A DNA stretch of 17,577 nt from assembly GCA_004553545.1 (NCBI GenBank), contig SFLD01000037.1:1-17577 (forward strand), given 5' to 3'. Of this stretch, positions 13,693 to 17,577 are shown one piece after another. Made by a program: the position numbers and the translations under genes. Position 1 is the stretch's first letter. Each line of letters opens with the position of its first letter. Under the pieces are notes generated by a model. The model ran no database searches, was not told where the DNA came from, and saw nothing but the letters and a program-made list of their open reading frames with translations. The stretch comes from Clostridiales bacterium (lineage in GTDB: Bacteria; Bacillota; Clostridia; Oscillospirales; Oscillospiraceae).

Positions 13693-13722
13693 AGACGGCC
13701 CGGGCATCTGCCCGGGCCGTCT
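13693..13722 (-). terminator. Terminator-like hairpin directly after ygfK
   Basis: AGACGGCCCGGGCA (13693-13706) pairs with TGCCCGGGCCGTCT (13709-13722), a perfect 14-bp stem with a 2-nt apex (in practice a slightly larger loop). No T-tract follows it on the minus strand (CCCCTTTCC), so on its own it looks more like an mRNA 3'-end stabiliser. With the next hairpin 15 bp further on it probably ends ygfK transcription. Confidence 0.6.
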
Positions 13723-13743
13723 GGGGAAAGGGAAGGGGAAGGC

Positions 13744-16686
13744 TCAGGCGTAGAGGTAGCCGTAGCGCTCCCGGATGGTGAGGATCAGGGCCTCCAGCTC
13801 CATGGGGAGGTCGTTGTCCTGGGTGAGGTCATAGTCCCGGACCTGGCCGTCCAGCCGGACCCGGACCGTCAGATCGCCGGTGAAGAGTACGCCGGGGTTC
13901 TCGCTCTCTGCCATGTCCTCCGCCGTCTGGAAGAGGGTGAACTTGTCGTGGCAGGGCTCACTGGCGTAGGGGCAGAACTGGGTGCAGTTGCCGCACTCGT
14001 TGCACATCTTGTCCACATGGACCACCTGATGGCTGCCGTCACTGAGCTCGATGGACACGTTGGCCCGGTTGGGGCAGGAGTCCACGCAGTTCTCGCAGAC
14101 GGTGGCGCACTGCAGGCAGCGGCTGCCCTCGCACTTCCCGGCGAAGGCCAGGATGCCCTTGCGGGCAATGGCGTCGCTGGGGGTGACGTAGGCCGCGGCG
14201 GGGATCTCGTAGAGGTAGGGCTCGCCAATGACCACCTCGGCGAAGCGGGCGGCGTCGGCAATGCCCTCCACCACCGTGGCGGGGCCCCGATGGGCGTCGC
14301 CGGCGCAGTAGACGCCGGGGACGTTGGTCTCAAAGGCCACGCCCTTGCGGCCCATCTCGATGCCGTTCGCGGCCATGAGGGCGTCGTCCACCTTCTCGCC
14401 CACGGCGGAGATCACGAGGTCGCAGGGGATGGAGAACTGCTCCCCGGACTTCACAGGGCTGCGGCGGCCGGTCTCGTCAGGCTCGCCCAGGACCATTTTA
14501 TCGCAGAGGAGCATGCCGTCCGCCTGGCTCACGGGGGCGGCCAGCTCGATGAACCGGACGCCGTCGTCCATAGCAAGCTTCAGCTCGTGCTCGTCGGCGG
14601 GCATGAACTTCTTGGTCCGGCGGTAGAGGATGGCGGCCTCGGCGCCCATGCGCTTGGCGACCCTCGCGGCGTCCATGGCGGTGTTGCCCGCGCCGACCAC
14701 CACCACGTGGCCGCTGAGGCAGGGCTTCACCTGGGCCTTCATCTCCTTCATCCAGCCGATGACGCCCCGGACGTTGCCGGGGATGCCCAGTTCCCCGGCC
14801 TTCCAAGCGCCGGTAGCCATGAGGATGTGGGTGTAGCCCATGGCCTTCAGCTCGGAAACACTGGGGGCGGGAGCGCCGAGCTTCACCTGGGTGCCGTACT
14901 TCTCCATGAGGGCGATGTCCTTGTCCAGGGCCTCGTCCGTGATGCGGAAGGCGGGGATCACGTGCCGGGGCACGCCGCCGAGACGCTCCTCCCGCTCAAA
15001 GATGGTGGTCTCGATGCCCGCCCGGCCCAGGAAGTAGGCCGCCGCGATGCCGGTGGGGCCGCCGCCCACGATGGCGGCGCGCTTGCCCGCAACCTTCTCT
15101 GGGCGCCGGATGGAGGCCATCAGGGCCTCGTAGCCGTTCTCGGCCGCCTGGAGCTTGGTGTCCCGGATGTGGACGGCGTCCTCATAGAAGTTCCGGGAGC
15201 ACTTGCCCTGACAGCGGTGGGCGCAGATGGTGCCGGTGAGGAAGGGCAGGGGGTTCTTCTCAGTGATGAGCTTCAGGGCCGGGCCGTAGAGGCCCTTGCG
15301 GCAGAGCTCCAGATACTCAGGGATGTCCTGCTCGATGGGGCAGCCGCCCTGGCAGGGGGCCTGGAAGCAGTCCAGCAGGGGAACGGGCTCCTCGCTCTTG
15401 CGGGAGGGCAGGGGCTTGATGGCCTTGCAGTGGTGGGGATCCGTGCGGGCGGCCATGGCGAGGCCTGAGATGGCGGCGCTGTCCGTGCCGGAGAAGGGTC
15501 GGTACTCCATGCCCTCGGTCTCCTCCACCATCTGGCGCAGGCGGTTGTATCCGCCGGGCTTCAGGATGGTGGTGGCGGCGGTGATGGGCCAGATGCCCGC
15601 GGCGAAGAGCCTGCCGCAGTTGAAGGCGTCGGCGCCGCCGGCGAAGGAGATGCGCATCTTTCCGCCAAAGGCCCGGGAGATCCGATTGCACATCTCGATG
15701 GTCAGGGGGAAGAGGCTCCGGCCGGACATATACATCTCCTGGCCGGGGAGCTCGCCCCGGGTGGTGTCCACCGGGAAGGTGTTGGAGAGCTTCAGGCCGA
15801 ACTCCAGCCCCTTCTCGTCGGCCAGGGCCTGGAGGCGGTGGAACATGGGCACGGCGTCCTCCCACTGGAGGTCCTCGTTGAAGTGGTGCTCATCGAAGAC
15901 GATGTAGTCATAGCCCATGCTGTCCAGTACGCTGCGGGCGGTGCGGTAGCCGAGGATGGTGGGGTTGCACTTGACGAAGGTGTGGAGGTGCTTCTCCGTC
16001 AGGAGGTAGCTCGCGATGCGCTCGATCTCATCCGGCGGGCAGCCGTGGAGGGTGGAAACGGTGACAGACCGGGACACCCGGGGGGAGATGGCGGCGATGT
16101 AGTCCTTTTCCGCCGGGAAGAGCTCCGTCAGCACGGCGAGACATTCCTGGAACTGGGCGGTCTTGCTAGCATCCATCATATTGTCGATGTAGGAATTGAC
16201 CTTCTCGCCCTTGATGCCTTCCAGGTCATAGCCCACGCTCATGTTGAAGACGAAGCCGTCCGGGTCGCCCAGGCCGTAGACTTTGCTCAGTACCTTCAGG
16301 GCGCACCAGGCCTTGATGTACTCATCCTGGGCCTGGGGCACGGTGAGCTCGGTGGACCACTCCTGGTTGTAGCCCTCGTCCGCCGCCAGGATGCAGGGGC
16401 GGGGCACGCAGGCGGCCAGCTCCGCGCCGTCCATCTTCTGGACGGTCTTCACCTCGAAGAAGCGGGCGCCGGCGTAGTAGGCGGCGATGATGTTCTGGGC
16501 CAGCTGGCTGTTGGGACCGGCGGCGGGGCCGAAGGGGGTCTCGATGCGCTCCCCGAAGATGGGCAGGGACTTGCCGGAGGCCCGGTAGCCCTTGTGGACG
16601 CCGAAGAGGTCGCCGGTGGCGGCGTACTCCGTGACAGCCCAGTTCATCAGGGACGCAAAGGGGATGGGATACATTTTCTCAGACAT
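13744..16686 (-). CDS. ygfK: YgfK-type FAD/iron-sulfur oxidoreductase (putative selenate reductase/purine reductase subunit)
   Basis: The 980-residue protein is complete, with an AAGGAGG site eight bases before ATG 16686. Its order of domains matches E. coli YgfK (about 1030 residues): an N-terminal TIM-barrel region related to dihydroorotate/dihydropyrimidine dehydrogenases (about 1-420, with the STLHGCPPDE segment, Cys216), a glutamate-synthase-like iron-sulfur region starting near Cys440 (CFQAPCQGGCP), an FAD/NAD(P) Rossmann domain with VGGGPTG (540-546), and a C-terminal ferredoxin-like region with cysteines at 857-871 and 895-905 (CNECGNCTQFCPY). E. coli ygfK lies beside ssnA, as here. 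The family is labelled a putative selenate reductase subunit, but its link to selenium-dependent molybdenum hydroxylases and to anaerobic purine or urate degradation suggests electron transfer to or from purine intermediates. The exact reaction is not settled. Cytoplasmic. Confidence 0.92.
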   Translation of the reverse strand: MSEKMYPIPFASLMNWAVTEYAATGDLFGVHKGYRASGKSLPIFGERIETPFGPAAGPNSQLAQNIIAAYYAGARFFEVKTVQKMDGAELAACVPRPCILAADEGYNQEWSTELTVPQAQDEYIKAWCALKVLSKVYGLGDPDGFVFNMSVGYDLEGIKGEKVNSYIDNMMDASKTAQFQECLAVLTELFPAEKDYIAAISPRVSRSVTVSTLHGCPPDEIERIASYLLTEKHLHTFVKCNPTILGYRTARSVLDSMGYDYIVFDEHHFNEDLQWEDAVPMFHRLQALADEKGLEFGLKLSNTFPVDTTRGELPGQEMYMSGRSLFPLTIEMCNRISRAFGGKMRISFAGGADAFNCGRLFAAGIWPITAATTILKPGGYNRLRQMVEETEGMEYRPFSGTDSAAISGLAMAARTDPHHCKAIKPLPSRKSEEPVPLLDCFQAPCQGGCPIEQDIPEYLELCRKGLYGPALKLITEKNPLPFLTGTICAHRCQGKCSRNFYEDAVHIRDTKLQAAENGYEALMASIRRPEKVAGKRAAIVGGGPTGIAAAYFLGRAGIETTIFEREERLGGVPRHVIPAFRITDEALDKDIALMEKYGTQVKLGAPAPSVSELKAMGYTHILMATGAWKAGELGIPGNVRGVIGWMKEMKAQVKPCLSGHVVVVGAGNTAMDAARVAKRMGAEAAILYRRTKKFMPADEHELKLAMDDGVRFIELAAPVSQADGMLLCDKMVLGEPDETGRRSPVKSGEQFSIPCDLVISAVGEKVDDALMAANGIEMGRKGVAFETNVPGVYCAGDAHRGPATVVEGIADAARFAEVVIGEPYLYEIPAAAYVTPSDAIARKGILAFAGKCEGSRCLQCATVCENCVDSCPNRANVSIELSDGSHQVVHVDKMCNECGNCTQFCPYASEPCHDKFTLFQTAEDMAESENPGVLFTGDLTVRVRLDGQVRDYDLTQDNDLPMELEALILTIRERYGYLYA

Positions 16687-16723
16687 AGGGTTTCCTCCTT
16701 GTGTCAGTATAGGTCAGGGGTTT

Positions 16724-16876
16724 CCAAAGGGGATCTCCCCCTTGGTTTCCGCCCGCGGCGGAAAGAATCAAATCATTTTTCGCCGCGGCGTGTACGTGGC
16801 GAAAAATACCTCTCACGAAGCGGAGTGTGGCCTTTGGCCCTTTGAGCCAAAGGCTGCGCGGAGCGCAGTGCGGTCC
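16724..16876. repeat. Array of stem-loops between ssnA and ygfK (candidate dispersed repeat element)
   Basis: The intergenic DNA is almost all hairpins. CCAAAGGGG pairs with CCCCCTTGG (16724-16745, one mismatch). TTTCCGCC/GGCGGAAA (16746-16764) is perfect with a 3-nt loop. TTTTTCGCC/GGCGAAAAA (16776-16806) is perfect with a 13-nt loop. GCCTTTGGC/GCCAAAGGC (16830-16854) is perfect with a 7-nt loop. CTGCGC/GCGCAG (16854-16868) is perfect with a 3-nt loop. The 30-bp palindrome at 16877-16906 closes the set. No gene is supported here. Such density of perfect stems is typical of dispersed palindromic elements or of a structured intergenic RNA. A TATACT (minus strand, 16711-16706) near ygfK could be a -10, but no -35 accompanies it. 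Confidence 0.6.
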
Positions 16877-16906
16877 TCACCGCAAATATTTTAATATTTG
16901 CGGTGA
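16877..16906. repeat. Perfect 30-bp palindrome overlapping the ssnA stop codon
   Basis: TCACCGCAAATATT (16877-16890), a TT centre, and AATATTTGCGGTGA (16893-16906) form a perfect inverted repeat with 14-bp arms. On the minus strand one arm encodes the last residues of SsnA (HRKY) and the stop codon TAA (16893-16891) lies at the centre. No T-tract follows on the minus strand, so it is not a normal terminator. Confidence 0.9.
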
Positions 16907-17577
16907 TTGAGATCCCCCCAGAGCTTCTTGGCGGCTTCCAGGATGTGGGCGTTCTCGGCCTCCTCGTCGATGCCCACCAACTCACGATCCTTCATCAGCA
17001 GCTTGCCGGCGGCGATGGTGGTCTGGCACTGGCGGCCCGTCATGCCGAAGATCATGTGGCCGTCGATGTTCTCGTCGGAGAAGGGGGTGAAGGGCTTGTA
17101 GTCCATGACGATGATGTCCGCCGCGGCTCCGGCCTTCAGGACGCCAAGCTCGTCGGGGAAGTACTTCCCGCCGATCTTGGCGTTGTTATGGAAGAGCATG
17201 TCCGTGACCTCGCACCAGCCCACGTTGGGCAGGCAGTTCTGGCTCCGCTGGGAGCAGAGGGCCACCTTGATGCTCTCCAGCATGTCGTTGGTGTAGGCGT
17301 CGGTGCCCATGCCCAGGAGGATGCCCCGCTTGTGGAGCTGCAGCACCGGGCAGATGCCGATGGCGTTGCCCATGTTGCTCTCGGGGTTGTTCACCACCAT
17401 GGTGCCGGTCTCGGCGATGATCTCCATCTCGGCGGTATTTACGTGGATGCAGTGGCCCAGGATGGTCTTGGAGCCCAGGATGCCGTGGTCCTGCAGGCGC
17501 TGGACCGGGCGGCGGCCGTAGTTCTGGAGGGAGTCGTAGACATCGTTCATGCCCTCGGAGACATGGATGTGGTAGCC
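16891..17577 (-). CDS. ssnA: SsnA-type amidohydrolase, C-terminal part (5' end outside window)
   Basis: The frame is open to the right edge, so the N-terminus lies beyond the window; 228 residues are visible. The sequence is that of the amidohydrolase superfamily (guanine-deaminase/chlorohydrolase-like): GYHIHVSEG holds a conserved metal- or substrate-binding His, ILGHCIHVN holds the next conserved His, and LGMGTDAYTND holds the catalytic Asp. The C-terminal beta-sandwich appears as LGVLKAGAAADIIVMDYKPFTPF. SsnA proteins are putative aminohydrolases found beside YgfK in selenium-dependent purine-degradation loci, where they may open or deaminate a heterocycle. The gene is upstream of ygfK in the same direction, 204 bp apart. 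Its last codons lie in a palindrome, so its natural 3' end may have been altered. Confidence 0.9.
   Translation of the reverse strand, partial: GYHIHVSEGMNDVYDSLQNYGRRPVQRLQDHGILGSKTILGHCIHVNTAEMEIIAETGTMVVNNPESNMGNAIGICPVLQLHKRGILLGMGTDAYTNDMLESIKVALCSQRSQNCLPNVGWCEVTDMLFHNNAKIGGKYFPDELGVLKAGAAADIIVMDYKPFTPFSDENIDGHMIFGMTGRQCQTTIAAGKLLMKDRELVGIDEEAENAHILEAAKKLWGDLNHRKY

Noticed and set aside
13624..15468. A 614-codon open frame on the plus strand, opposite ygfK
   Set aside because: It crosses both hairpins at 13649-13722 and has no domain; it is a shadow of the GC-rich ygfK gene. The antisense frames at 787-1764 and 3365-4699 are rejected for the same reason.
16747..16894. Plus-strand open frames (16592-16894 and 15838-16845) running through the ssnA-ygfK gap as small proteins
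   Set aside because: The frames run through successive hairpins and overlap ygfK antisense; no ribosome binding site or domain supports them.

Overview
The window looks like chromosome from a high-GC, Gram-positive anaerobe of the class Clostridia, most likely an Oscillospiraceae-type gut bacterium. This is inferred from a Bce-type antimicrobial-peptide module (a Firmicutes hallmark), strong AAGGAGG ribosome binding sites, GC-rich third codon positions, and a YgfK/SsnA pair of the kind found in purine-degrading, selenium-using anaerobes. I ran no database search, so the taxonomy is a guess.

Layout. (1) 1-530 is visibly less GC-rich. It holds the 3' end of a tyrosine recombinase followed by repeated ACTACTTTT-type words, and looks like the edge of an integrated element lying to the left. 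(2) 534-2668 is a tight operon: low-molecular-weight protein-tyrosine phosphatase, OmpR-family response regulator and short intramembrane-type histidine kinase. It ends at a terminator. (3) 2694-5575 carries a response-regulator box and promoter, then a BceA-like ATPase and a BceB-like permease, closed by a strong terminator. (4) 5649-8329 is a promoter with tandem TGTA half-sites driving an MBOAT O-acyltransferase and a DHHW/AlgJ-like partner, a two-gene envelope O-acylation system. (5) 8455-8610 is a stand-alone tRNA-Ala(GGC) with its own consensus promoter and terminator. (6) 8654-12324 encodes a 1182-residue c-di-GMP protein with a degenerate receiver, HD-GYP, PAS repeats, GGDEF with I-site, and GAF. 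(7) On the minus strand, 17577-13744 carries the 3' part of ssnA and a complete ygfK, separated by a 180-bp array of stem-loops. Downstream of ygfK, after two hairpins, is an NlpC/P60 peptidase gene (13588-12368) convergent with the c-di-GMP gene.

How the parts may work together. BceAB and BceS would sense and detoxify cell-wall antibiotics, and BceR would switch on bceAB through the TTACA-N4-TGTAA box at 2698-2711. The acyltransferase operon has the same kind of half-sites, 11 bp apart and at almost the same distance from its -10 element. Envelope O-acylation may therefore belong to the same stress regulon, as dlt does in the GraRS regulon of staphylococci. YgfK and SsnA belong to the selenium-dependent molybdenum hydroxylase/anaerobic purine degradation gene set, which probably continues past the right edge.

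Most long ORFs antisense to these genes are by-products of high GC at third positions and are not annotated.
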